This document shows positions 1 through 8,608 of a stretch of 64,000 bases of DNA, piece by piece. Both the position numbers and the translations under genes were made by a program. Each line of letters opens with the position of its first letter. Positions within the stretch are counted from its first letter, which is position 1. Below the pieces are notes generated by a model that ran no database searches, was not told the origin of the DNA, and saw nothing but the letters and a program-made list of their open reading frames with translations. Origin of the DNA: Bacteroides sp. (GTDB lineage: Bacteria; Bacteroidota; Bacteroidia; Bacteroidales; Muribaculaceae); the NCBI GenBank assembly GCA_014801535.1, contig JAAVEA010000020.1, positions 34,758 to 98,757 on the forward strand, given 5' to 3'.

Positions 1-898
1 CGAAACTACTCTTGATCTGACGGGTAATATTGAAATGGTCGAAAATCGGAGTGTCTTTTGCATAAATCTTTACGATATCCTTATTTTCGGGTGAGATGAG
101 ACCCACATAATTCTGAATCTGTGTAAATGCCTCTGCCTCGTTAACGTAGATATTTTCAAAAGTAGGACTGAAAATATCTCTGATCACACTCACCATCCTC
201 GACTCCTCTTCAAATATGAGAGCCGGGCTTTGGCTCCGCTGCATTTTTGCAATCGACTCCTCCCAATATCTAACCAGGGTGCGCATCTCATTATTGAGTT
301 CGGCCACCCTTTTGTTCTCTGCCGAGGTGCGTACAATCACGCTGAATCCCTTCGGCTTGATGCTGCTCATAAGCTGCCGCAGTCTTATTTTTTCTTCCGT
401 CGACTTTATTTTCTGAGAAATTGAAATCTTATCGCCGAAAGGCATCAGGACCATATATCGGCCTGTAAAAGAGATTTCTGTTGTCAGACGGGGACCTTTT
501 GAGGAGATAGGCTCCTTGGCAATCTGCACGAGCAGTTGTTGTCCCGGTTGAACCACTTCCGATATGCTTCCTTGTTTGGAAATATCGGGGTCAAGCTTGA
601 ACTTGGATATATTGGGCACCTTCTTCTTGTCGGTCATAGCCTCATTGATGAAACGGCTATAACTGCTGAACTGGGGGCCCAGATCAAGATAATGAAGAAA
701 AGCGTCTTTATCATAGCCTACATCGAGGAATGCGGCATTGAGACCCGGCATTATCTTCTTCACCTTAGCCAGATAGAGATCACCGACCGCATAGGCGATG
801 TTGCGGCTCTCCTTCTGTAGCGAAACAAGACGCCCGTCTTCAAGCAATGCTATCGAGACATCCTCTTGCTGCACATCTACTACTAATTCGCTTTTCAT
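1..898 (-). CDS. rng: Rne/Rng family ribonuclease (ribonuclease G), partial, runs off the left edge
   Basis: Own minus-strand translation from ATG at 898: MKSELVVDVQQEDVSIALLEDGRLVSLQKESRNIAYAVGDLYLAKVKKIMPGLNAAFVDVGYDKDAFLHYLDLG, the typical RNase G/E N-terminus. Not in the ORF track because it is truncated. Confidence 0.93.
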   Translation of the reverse strand, partial: MKSELVVDVQQEDVSIALLEDGRLVSLQKESRNIAYAVGDLYLAKVKKIMPGLNAAFLDVGYDKDAFLHYLDLGPQFSSYSRFINEAMTDKKKVPNISKFKLDPDISKQGSISEVVQPGQQLLVQIAKEPISSKGPRLTTEISFTGRYMVLMPFGDKISISQKIKSTEEKIRLRQLMSSIKPKGFSVIVRTSAENKRVAELNNEMRTLVRYWEESIAKMQRSQSPALIFEEESRMVSVIRDIFSPTFENIYVNEAEAFTQIQNYVGLISPENKDIVKIYAKDTPIFDHFNITRQIKSSF

Positions 899-913
899 CT
901 TCGTTGAAATAAA

Positions 914-957
914 AAGAACAAACTTTCTTTCAGCCAAGGCCGCTTCAGTTTGTTCTT
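914..957 (-). terminator. Candidate intrinsic terminator/attenuator just upstream of rng
   Basis: Perfect 11-bp inverted repeat (914-924 / 947-957, AAGAACAAACT...AGTTTGTTCTT), followed on the minus strand by TTTTTATTT and then the rng ATG at 898. Confidence 0.5.
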
Positions 958-1015
958 ATGACTTTTGTCAGTGACTTTTGTCAGCGCTTCCGGCTGGAAT
1001 TCGTTCACTCAAAGA

Positions 1016-1105
1016 TTATTTCTTCTTATGACGATTCTTTCTCAGTCTTTTTTTGCGCTTGTGAGTTGCCATCTTGTGGCCTTTTCTCTTCTTTCCGCTG
1101 GGCAT
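1016..1105 (-). CDS. AURKAIP1/COX24 domain-type very basic 29-aa ribosome-associated protein
   Basis: Own translation MPSGKKRKGHKMATHKRKKRLRKNRHKKK*. Matches the conserved small basic Bacteroidetes protein annotated AURKAIP1/COX24. Below the ORF track length cutoff. Confidence 0.85.
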   Translation of the reverse strand: MPSGKKRKGHKMATHKRKKRLRKNRHKKK

Positions 1106-1156
1106 GACGTTTATGTTTTTATGATTAATATATAGATTTTATTTTGTGAACTGATA

Positions 1157-1429
1157 TTATTTAACCACATCCATGAACACTTTCGACGGCTTGAACGCCG
1201 GGATATTATGCTCCGGAATCTTGATAGTGGTATTGCGAGAGATATTACGGGCGGTTTTCTCTTTTCTTGTCTTTATGACAAAACTCCCGAAGCCTCGCAG
1301 ATAAACATTGTTGCCACCGGCCATTGAATCCTTGACAACTTCCATGAGTTTCTCAACTATAGCAAGTACAGCCGATTTCTCGAGGCCGGTCTTGCGCGAA
1401 ATTTCGTTTACAATATCTGCCTTAGTCAT
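1157..1429 (-). CDS. HU family DNA-binding protein
   Basis: MTKADIVNEISRKTGLEKSAVLAIVEKLMEVVKDSMAGGNNVYLRGFGSFVIKTRKEKTARNISRNTTIKIPEHNIPAFKPSK, a classic HU/IHF fold. The start is probably the internal Met (ORF track starts at 1450). Confidence 0.93.
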   Translation of the reverse strand: MTKADIVNEISRKTGLEKSAVLAIVEKLMEVVKDSMAGGNNVYLRGFGSFVIKTRKEKTARNISRNTTIKIPEHNIPAFKPSKVFMDVVK

Positions 1430-1628
1430 TATGATTAAATTTTCTATCAATATTCACTTTTATACGTAAAATATCGAACCAATTTTATCAGTCTCAATTT
1501 TAGCACTGCAAATATCGTAATTTTTTTTTAATAAATCCCTATCATTCCAATGTTTTTATACTTTTTTGTTCATTTTTCCCCTAATTGAAGACATACAGTA
1601 GCTTCTTTATCCCATTTATTACGTTTCA

Positions 1629-2234
1629 TCAGTCAGATATCTCTTCAACCAACGCCCCATCGACTTTCGATATTTTTCCTATAACCTCCTCTTTCATCCC
1701 CTCCGGAAATTCTATCAAAATATGGCATAGATTATCGAAATTTCTTTCAAGAATCTCCACCCCCTCCCCTTTGGCTACCTTCATCACTCCATCGGAGCTG
1801 ATATAAGGGAAGCTGACAGATATGCGGACCATCTTATGCATCTCTTTTATTCCCGCATCTTCAAGCGCAAGGCGCGCGGCTTCCCGGTAGGCCGCTATCA
1901 AACCAGAGGTCCCAAGCTTGATTCCTCCGAAATACCTCACTACAATCACAACCACGTCGGTGACATTGAAGCTGTTGATCTGTCCCAAGATCGGTTTGCC
2001 GGCCGTGCCGGAAGGCTCACCGTTATCGTTAAGCTGCCATTCCATCCTGTCTGCTCCTATCATATAAGCCCAGCAAACATGTCGGGAGTCATGATATTCG
2101 TTCTGATACTGCTTTATGAGCGCTTTCGCATCATCAGAGGTTTTCACCGGAATGGCAAACGAAAGAAACCGGCTCATCTTCTCTTTATATTGAGACGAAC
2201 CGGATCCTTTTATTGTATAGTAGATATCACTCAT
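1629..2234 (-). CDS. YigZ/IMPACT family protein
   Basis: 201 aa with YHDSRHVCWAYMIG and NDNGEPSGTAGKPILGQI, the UPF0029/IMPACT signature. Confidence 0.9.
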   Translation of the reverse strand: MSDIYYTIKGSGSSQYKEKMSRFLSFAIPVKTSDDAKALIKQYQNEYHDSRHVCWAYMIGADRMEWQLNDNGEPSGTAGKPILGQINSFNVTDVVVIVVRYFGGIKLGTSGLIAAYREAARLALEDAGIKEMHKMVRISVSFPYISSDGVMKVAKGEGVEILERNFDNLCHILIEFPEGMKEEVIGKISKVDGALVEEISD

Positions 2235-2821
2235 CCAAAATAATGCTCTATGTCTTTTACACTTCTGGGATAAAGGAGCATGTCATTGGCCAATTTATCA
2301 GAGAAATTATTGTCGAAAGTTTCGCGAACTATACGCAATGCCCATACCAGAGCGTTGGCCGGACCATTTCCAAGCACAAATTTACCGTCCACTACAATCG
2401 GTTTACTCTCTACTTTCGCGCAGTTGAGCATATCCTCGAAGCCGGGATAACATGTGGCGCGGCTATTCTTCAGCAATCCAAGTTGTCCGAGCACTACGGC
2501 CGGGGCAGCGCATATCGCAGCTATACGTCCTGTTGCCGACTCAGCCTGTCGCCGCAGAAGCCCGTGAAGGGGTGCGAACTCGTAAAGGTTCTTTGCCCCG
2601 GGCATCCCGCCCGGAAGAATCAGCCAATCGGGATTTGAGAATAATGCCGGATCGAACAATACATCTGCACCCACAGTAACACCATGGGCCCCGGCTACAC
2701 ATAAGGAGGAGGTAATCGATACAGTCTTAACAGACATTCCTGCGCGACGAAGCACATCTATTGCAGTCAGTGCTTCAATTTCTTCAAAACCATCGGCAAG
2801 AAATACAAATGCTTCTTTCAT
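2231..2821 (-). CDS. DJ-1/PfpI family protein (YajL/ThiJ type)
   Basis: FLADGFEEIEALTAIDVLRRAG...ILPGGMPGA...AAICAAPAVVLGQLGLL, with the conserved nucleophile elbow AICAAP. Confidence 0.9.
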   Translation of the reverse strand: MKEAFVFLADGFEEIEALTAIDVLRRAGMSVKTVSITSSLCVAGAHGVTVGADVLFDPALFSNPDWLILPGGMPGAKNLYEFAPLHGLLRRQAESATGRIAAICAAPAVVLGQLGLLKNSRATCYPGFEDMLNCAKVESKPIVVDGKFVLGNGPANALVWALRIVRETFDNNFSDKLANDMLLYPRSVKDIEHYFG

Positions 2822-2880
2822 CTGGTTATTTTTTTTAATTCACTAACGTTTTTTCTTAAAGGGTGGTGTGAGTTGTCTTA

Positions 2881-3073
2881 GAGAGTGTTTGAATTTAAAT
2901 GATTTTAGCACAAAGAGAGATTTTGGGATGATTTTCCAAAGTTGAAGAGGGAGCTATGCGGGCATCATGACCGATGAAATCTTTGGGAAAGCGCCCAAAA
3001 GATCCTTTGTGATGAAATTAAAAATTTCTAAAACTCTCTAAATATTTAATTTGGTTTAAATTCAAACACTCTC
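2881..3073. mobile_element. 193-bp MITE-like palindromic element with terminal inverted repeats and a possible 3-bp TTA target duplication
   Basis: 19-bp inverted repeats GAGAGTGTTTGAATTTAAA (2881-2899) and TTTAAATTCAAACACTCTC (3055-3073). TTA directly flanks both ends (2878-2880 and 3074-3076). Imperfect internal palindrome 2901-2941 / 2981-3019. Confidence 0.65.
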
Positions 3074-3143
3074 TTAGAATGGAAACAAATACACTATCTT
3101 TAAATAGGATTCTCTTATATGCTTCTAATTTAGATAAAAATTT

Positions 3144-3151
3144 TAACTTTG
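3144..3151 (+). promoter_or_regulatory. Candidate Bacteroidales -7 box (TAACTTTG) for apbE
   Basis: Exact TAnnTTTG match 33 bp upstream of the likely ATG at 3184; no clear -33 box. Confidence 0.4.
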
Positions 3152-3183
3152 CAAAATTATTTCACCTTTTTAAAGATTTTATT

Positions 3184-4179
3184 ATGAAAATTTCCATTTT
3201 TACACTGTTTTTCTCTATCTTTATCTTGATGGGATGCGCAGGAAAGGGAAATCAAAACGCCGCAAAAGATTCCTTCATTTTCGATGAAGGTATGGTTTGG
3301 AACACTCAATTTCATATTACATATAAGGGAGCCGAAAGTCTTAAAGATTCAATAAGGAGAATACTCGATGAAGTAGGTCATAATCTTTCGGTGTTCGATT
3401 CGACATCTCTGGTAAGCAGAGTCAACCGACAGGATTCGACAGCTGTAAACCGTGATTTCATTCGTGTGTATGAGATGTCGAAAAAAATCAACAAGCTTTC
3501 GGATGGTCTGTTCGATCCCACCCTCTCCCCTCTTATTACGGCATGGGGATTCGGGCCCGGACATAAAGCCACTCCCGACACAGCCAAGGTGGATTCACTG
3601 CTCTTGATAACCGGCCTCGACAAAACAAGACTTGAATCAGACATCCTTATCAAAGAGGCGACGGCCATTCAGTTCAATTTTTCTGCAATAGCAAAAGGGT
3701 TCGGATGCGACAGGATCGCCGAGATGTTTAAAGCAAATAATGTGAATGATTTTCTGATTGAGATTGGAGGAGAGATAGTGGCATCGGGGAATAGTCCGAG
3801 AAATGATAAATGGAATATATCAATCGACCGGCCTGTCTATTCGGATTCCGACGCAATACATGAATCCCAGGTGGTTATAAATTTTTCCGATATGGGACTC
3901 GCCACATCAGGAAACTATCGGAATTTTCATGGTAGCGGACCGGAACGTTATGGCCATACAATTTCGCCTGTTACAGGCCGTCCTTTGCAGACGGATGTGC
4001 TCAGTGCAACCGTGCTCGCATCATCTTCAATGGAAGCCGATGCACTGGCAACATCCTTCATGGCAATGGGTAGTGACAAAGCAAGGAAGACGGCCATCGA
4101 CCTCAATCTTCCGGTTCTTCTCATTTGTGCCGACTCCGTTTGGTCGTCCCCTCAGTTCGACAAACTGATTATGCAGTAG
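3184..4179 (+). CDS. apbE: FAD:protein FMN transferase (ApbE), lipoprotein
   Basis: Signal/lipobox MKISIFTLFFSIFILMGCAGKG; internal DPTLSPLITAWGFG, NFSAIAKGFGCD, IEIGGEIVASG, SGNYRNF, GHTISPVTGRP. Start placed at the internal Met of the ORF that begins at 3079. Confidence 0.92.
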   Translation: MKISIFTLFFSIFILMGCAGKGNQNAAKDSFIFDEGMVWNTQFHITYKGAESLKDSIRRILDEVGHNLSVFDSTSLVSRVNRQDSTAVNRDFIRVYEMSKKINKLSDGLFDPTLSPLITAWGFGPGHKATPDTAKVDSLLLITGLDKTRLESDILIKEATAIQFNFSAIAKGFGCDRIAEMFKANNVNDFLIEIGGEIVASGNSPRNDKWNISIDRPVYSDSDAIHESQVVINFSDMGLATSGNYRNFHGSGPERYGHTISPVTGRPLQTDVLSATVLASSSMEADALATSFMAMGSDKARKTAIDLNLPVLLICADSVWSSPQFDKLIMQ

Positions 4180-4199
4180 CTCTGACCATCAGACCCGGG

Positions 4200-6509
4200 T
4201 TATCTCAATATGCGGGGAGCATGGAAAAGCAATCCGAAGTTTATTCCGAAATTCCAGTTCCGAGCCGGATACGAGAGGTAGTTGCCATAGAGCGACAATG
4301 ATGCAAAAGGGAAATTATATACAACCGCCATTTCCCCTATAAATTCGGCCCTGTTGAACCATCCTTTATAGACAGCTGAATTGTCAGGACCTCTCCTCAT
4401 GTCGCGTATCGGAGAATAGACATAGAAATCTCCCCGCACCTGAAGTTTGCTAACCGGACTCCAAATCGGCATAATCCCCGCCGCCACATAATTATCCGAC
4501 CGGAAAGCTTCATTGAAATAATTTTGAGTTGAGGGTGTGGGTGCGAATGCAGGGGCATGCACAAGAGTGGCTATATAATCTTGTGGAAGCTGCTGAAGGG
4601 TACCCAATAGATTGGCCGCACCTCCTACACTGAAATGTTTTGCCACAGGGAAAAACTGTTTCCAATATAATTCCATCGAACCACGGAAATGACCCTTATA
4701 TTCGGTTCGAAGTGATTTGTCACCATTGGGTGTGAAACGTGATTTCTCATAACTTCCCTGAACGTCTGCTCTCCACTCCATTCCGGAACTTGGATATAAG
4801 GGATCGTTGAGTAGCCCCCCTTTGAAACCGGCTCTCAGAGCTGTGACAAAATATTGTGTCTTATCTTTCGACATGCTTGCATAATCACCGGTGTTGGTGG
4901 GGTAATATGAATCGGATTCATATCCCCAGGTGAGGTCGGCGAAACCTATTGTCTTCCGGTTCATGGCCCACACATATTTCATGCGAAGGAAATTCTGGCT
5001 CTCTGTTATGAAGGTTGGTGTAGAAGTCTGGTAGAACAACAATTCCGAATCATAATATTTCTGACGCTGGGCCACTCCCATAAATTCAAGATATGAGGGA
5101 GTATTAGACCTGAGAGAGAAACGCCCTGATAACATTCCGGCATAATATGACTGGCCTATCCAACCCTGCAGATCCACATCAAGTGAATTGAAGCTAAGGG
5201 TATGGAAACCGAGGTCGAGATATAGCATACTGTTGGTTGAAGAAGTGATCCAGCCTCCCACACCTATCGACCACGGTTTTTTCACTGTTGCATCAAGCAA
5301 AAGTTTATTATGGCCGTCGGTGCCGAAATCAGCCTTAGGGACAAGATTGCTCAGAGTGCCATCAGTTACCGCTCGATAATACGATTCTTTTGCATTTTCT
5401 AGTGTAAATGGACGGTGTCTGGGCCCTTCAAATAGATATTCCAGATAATGAGCCTGCCCGGGAGTAGCAGCCCCGGAAACCGATACTGAATCGAACACCA
5501 CTTCAGGAGTGGCAGCGGCAAAGCGCTCACGACGCGCCGTTACATCCGATAAAGGTTCGCGTGCGTAAACCCTCTTCTTTATGGAATCGACCATGGCAAG
5601 GCCTGTCTTATATCCTATATCATAAATGGTCTGAGCCTGATCAAAATCAAGCACTCCGAACTGGAGCACAGGAACCTGTATCTTGATTCCGTTCTCAGAG
5701 GGGACATTATAGTCGTTGTTCTGTATGATCATGTCTTCGAGCTGACTGTATATATCTCCCTGCTGTGGTTTCTGGTCTGGTCCGGAGACAGAAACACCTA
5801 TGATGAAATCGGGATCAAAATCCTGCTGCATGACATTAACAGGGAAATTATCATATATGCCGCCATCATATACCAGCACACCATTCATCTTTATAGGCCG
5901 GAACACTAAGGGGAATGACATCGATGCTCGCACTGCATCGCCCAAAGATCCTTTTGACAGCACTACCTTATGTTTATGGTAAACATCAGACGTGACACAT
6001 CTGAAAGGAACAAAAAGATTGTTGAAATTCTCTTTACACTGGAGTGTATAGGGTGAATATAGTTCCAGGAATTCTATATTCATTGGAATCGGACTTATCA
6101 GACTCGTGGGAAGCATCGACATCACTCCCGTGGAGTCTTTAAGACTCACGTTCACCCCCACCCACTGCGGTGTCGGATCAAGGCGCGAGATACGTGTTAT
6201 ATTGTCGGGGTTTACCACGCCTGTGCTCCAATATTTGAAGTCTTCTGATTTGAAAAGCTTCATCATCTTTTCAGGACTCCATCCGCATGAATACAGCGAG
6301 CCCACGATTGCTCCCATCGAGGTTCCCGTAACATAGTTAACCGGTATATCATTTTCTTCAAGAGCACGTATCACTCCGACATGTGCAATTCCTTTGGCAC
6401 CCCCACCGCTCAATACAAGACCGACAGTCTGTTTCTTTTCTGCGGCAACGGCCACCGTGCTCCAGAGAAGCACGGCAGCCGTTGTAAAGATCTTAAATAT
6501 ATTTTTCAT
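4200..6509 (-). CDS. Patatin-like phospholipase with C-terminal BamA/surface-antigen beta-barrel domain
   Basis: 769 aa; VLSGGGAKGIAHVGV oxyanion loop, GTSMG nucleophile, YDGGIYDN catalytic Asp; POTRA-like linker and aromatic beta-rich C-terminus. Confidence 0.9.
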   Translation of the reverse strand: MKNIFKIFTTAAVLLWSTVAVAAEKKQTVGLVLSGGGAKGIAHVGVIRALEENDIPVNYVTGTSMGAIVGSLYSCGWSPEKMMKLFKSEDFKYWSTGVVNPDNITRISRLDPTPQWVGVNVSLKDSTGVMSMLPTSLISPIPMNIEFLELYSPYTLQCKENFNNLFVPFRCVTSDVYHKHKVVLSKGSLGDAVRASMSFPLVFRPIKMNGVLVYDGGIYDNFPVNVMQQDFDPDFIIGVSVSGPDQKPQQGDIYSQLEDMIIQNNDYNVPSENGIKIQVPVLQFGVLDFDQAQTIYDIGYKTGLAMVDSIKKRVYAREPLSDVTARRERFAAATPEVVFDSVSVSGAATPGQAHYLEYLFEGPRHRPFTLENAKESYYRAVTDGTLSNLVPKADFGTDGHNKLLLDATVKKPWSIGVGGWITSSTNSMLYLDLGFHTLSFNSLDVDLQGWIGQSYYAGMLSGRFSLRSNTPSYLEFMGVAQRQKYYDSELLFYQTSTPTFITESQNFLRMKYVWAMNRKTIGFADLTWGYESDSYYPTNTGDYASMSKDKTQYFVTALRAGFKGGLLNDPLYPSSGMEWRADVQGSYEKSRFTPNGDKSLRTEYKGHFRGSMELYWKQFFPVAKHFSVGGAANLLGTLQQLPQDYIATLVHAPAFAPTPSTQNYFNEAFRSDNYVAAGIMPIWSPVSKLQVRGDFYVYSPIRDMRRGPDNSAVYKGWFNRAEFIGEMAVVYNFPFASLSLYGNYLSYPARNWNFGINFGLLFHAPRILR

Positions 6510-6569
6510 TGCAATATGGATTGTGTTATTCTGTTTTAGGAATTCCGGGATGTTGCAATGAACCTGCGG

Positions 6570-7793
6570 TCATTGCTCTATATATGAATCCTTGAATCCT
6601 AAAAAGTATAACACTCCATCTATCCCGATGGTTGAAATGCTTTGGCTTGCCTCCGCTTTTACTTTCGGTTTAGCGTGGAAAGCGATTCCAAGTCCGGCCT
6701 CAGCAAGCATGGGAAGATCATTGGCTCCATCACCTACGGCTATGGTCTGCGCTATATTGATCCGTTCCACTTGGGCAAGAAGACGCAACAGTTCTTTTTT
6801 TCGCGGACCATCTACAATGTCTCCGACATAATTTCCCGTCAGTTTCCCATCGGGTCCTATCTCAAGTTCATTGGCGTAGACATAATCAAAGCCGAATTTC
6901 TGTTTGAGATATTCTCCGAAATATGTGAAACCTCCCGAAAGTATTGCCGTTTTATAACCTGATCGCTTCAGAACTTCCATGAGTCGTCCCACTCCTTCGG
7001 TAATAGGGAGGTTTTCAGCGATATCTTTCATTACAGAGACATCAAGACCTTTGAGAAGCTTTACGCGCTGCGTGAAACTCTCACGAAAATCTATCTCCCC
7101 ACGCATGGCCGATTCGGTAATCGCCCTTACCTCCTCACCGACTCCGGCACGATCTGCAAGTTCGTCTATCACCTCGGTGCGGATAAGCGTGGAGTCCATA
7201 TCAAAACATATCAGTCTGCGGCTGCGGCGGTACATGGTGTCTTCCTGCATTGATATATCGAAGTCAAGCTCGGAAGCAAGTTGCATAAATTCACTCTGCA
7301 TCTTTATCCTATCGTAGGGCGTACCTCTTACGGAAAGTTCGATACATCCTTTCGTCAGCGGCTGCTGTGCTTCATCGAGCGGCATTCGCCCCGTGAGTCG
7401 AGTGATTGTCTCGATGTTCAGACCCTGTTCCGAAATGATGGATGAAACTGCAGAAATCTGGGCAGCCGTAATTCTGCGTCCCAGAAGCGTGACTATATAT
7501 CTGTTTTTACCCTGACGTCCTACCCACGCTTCATATGCCTCTTCAGTTACAATTGAAAACTGCACCTGCACCTGAAGGTCATTGGTTTTGAATAGCAATT
7601 CTTTAAGAATTTCTCCGCTGCGGCGGCTGTCGGTCTTGAAAAGTATGCCAAGCGCCAAAGTATGGTGTATGTCGGCCTGGCCTATGTCAAGTATATCAGC
7701 TTCGTAACGGGCAAGAATCTCTGTCAGACTGGCGGTTATTCCACTCTTATCCGGGCCGGAGATATTTATGAGAATTAATTCGGTATGAGGCAT
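6570..7793 (-). CDS. serB: Phosphoserine phosphatase with N-terminal ACT domains
   Basis: FDMDSTLI HAD motif, AILSGGFTYF, VGDGANDLPMLAEAGLGIAFHAKPKV; ACT-like N-terminus. Confidence 0.94.
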   Translation of the reverse strand: MPHTELILINISGPDKSGITASLTEILARYEADILDIGQADIHHTLALGILFKTDSRRSGEILKELLFKTNDLQVQVQFSIVTEEAYEAWVGRQGKNRYIVTLLGRRITAAQISAVSSIISEQGLNIETITRLTGRMPLDEAQQPLTKGCIELSVRGTPYDRIKMQSEFMQLASELDFDISMQEDTMYRRSRRLICFDMDSTLIRTEVIDELADRAGVGEEVRAITESAMRGEIDFRESFTQRVKLLKGLDVSVMKDIAENLPITEGVGRLMEVLKRSGYKTAILSGGFTYFGEYLKQKFGFDYVYANELEIGPDGKLTGNYVGDIVDGPRKKELLRLLAQVERINIAQTIAVGDGANDLPMLAEAGLGIAFHAKPKVKAEASQSISTIGIDGVLYFLGFKDSYIEQ

Positions 7794-7795
7794 GG

Positions 7796-8542
7796 CTATT
7801 TTCTCTTTTTAGATGTGGTCGTTTTTTTGGGAGTCTCCTTCTTTGACACTGTTTTTCCGGCATTGTTTTTCTTTACTGCCGGAGTGGTTTTCTTGGTGAC
7901 ATTACGGGTGGGGAGTTTCACGCCTTGATTTTCGAGAAGTCCTGCCTGATATGCGGCATCAGGATAATTCTTATCACCGGCCATCTTGAAATATTTCAAA
8001 GCACGGGGAAGATCTTGTTGAACTCCGATCCCGTCGCGCAACATAACTGCATAGCGGAATGCTCCCTCGGCACTTCCACGCTCCGCCGCTCTCCAATAAT
8101 TTTCTGCCGCGACGCGGTTATCCTGGAGCACACCTTTCCCTTCCTGAAACTGACGGGCTATATTCAATAAGGCATCCATATGACCGTTACGGGCAGCTTT
8201 CCTGAACCAGTAGGCCGATTCTTCATAATTCTTTTTTGTGCCTATGCCGTCGCGATAAAGTGTGCCTATGATATAATCCGCTTCTATGTTCCCTTCAACG
8301 GCAGCCTTGCCATACCATATCCATGCCTGTTTCACATCTTTTTTTACCCCGGTGCCTGTCTCATAGCATTTCCCGATGGTGAGCATGGCATCTCCATCTC
8401 CTTCTTTAGCTTTTGAGAGGTTGAATGTATAGTCATCAGGCGCAAGTCCGTAGCTTTCGGCCGTATTGTCCGCAAACAAACCGAAACCGAGGATTGCATA
8501 TATCGAAGTTGCAAGTAATATTCTCTTTTTCATCTTAAGCAT
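7796..8542 (-). CDS. Sel1-repeat (SLR) secreted protein with Lys-rich C-terminal tail
   Basis: Signal peptide; repeats such as AMLTIGKCYETGTGVKKDVKQAWIWYGKAA; tail KKTTPAVKKNNAGKTVSKKETPKKTTTSKKRK. Confidence 0.88.
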   Translation of the reverse strand: MLKMKKRILLATSIYAILGFGLFADNTAESYGLAPDDYTFNLSKAKEGDGDAMLTIGKCYETGTGVKKDVKQAWIWYGKAAVEGNIEADYIIGTLYRDGIGTKKNYEESAYWFRKAARNGHMDALLNIARQFQEGKGVLQDNRVAAENYWRAAERGSAEGAFRYAVMLRDGIGVQQDLPRALKYFKMAGDKNYPDAAYQAGLLENQGVKLPTRNVTKKTTPAVKKNNAGKTVSKKETPKKTTTSKKRK

Positions 8543-8556
8543 GATATTTTCAATAA

Positions 8557-8582
8557 AAAAGACGGTCTTATGGCCGTCTTTT
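8557..8582 (-). terminator. Intrinsic terminator downstream of the DUF349 gene
   Basis: AAAAGACGG-TCTTATGG-CCGTCTTTT stem-loop with a T-rich tail on the minus strand. Confidence 0.7.
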
Positions 8583-8608
8583 CTATTTTATTTTGTATTT
8601 AATGATAA

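Noticed and set aside
3079-3183. N-terminal extension of the apbE ORF
   Set aside because: The lipoprotein signal begins at the internal Met (3184), and a -7 promoter box lies inside the extension.
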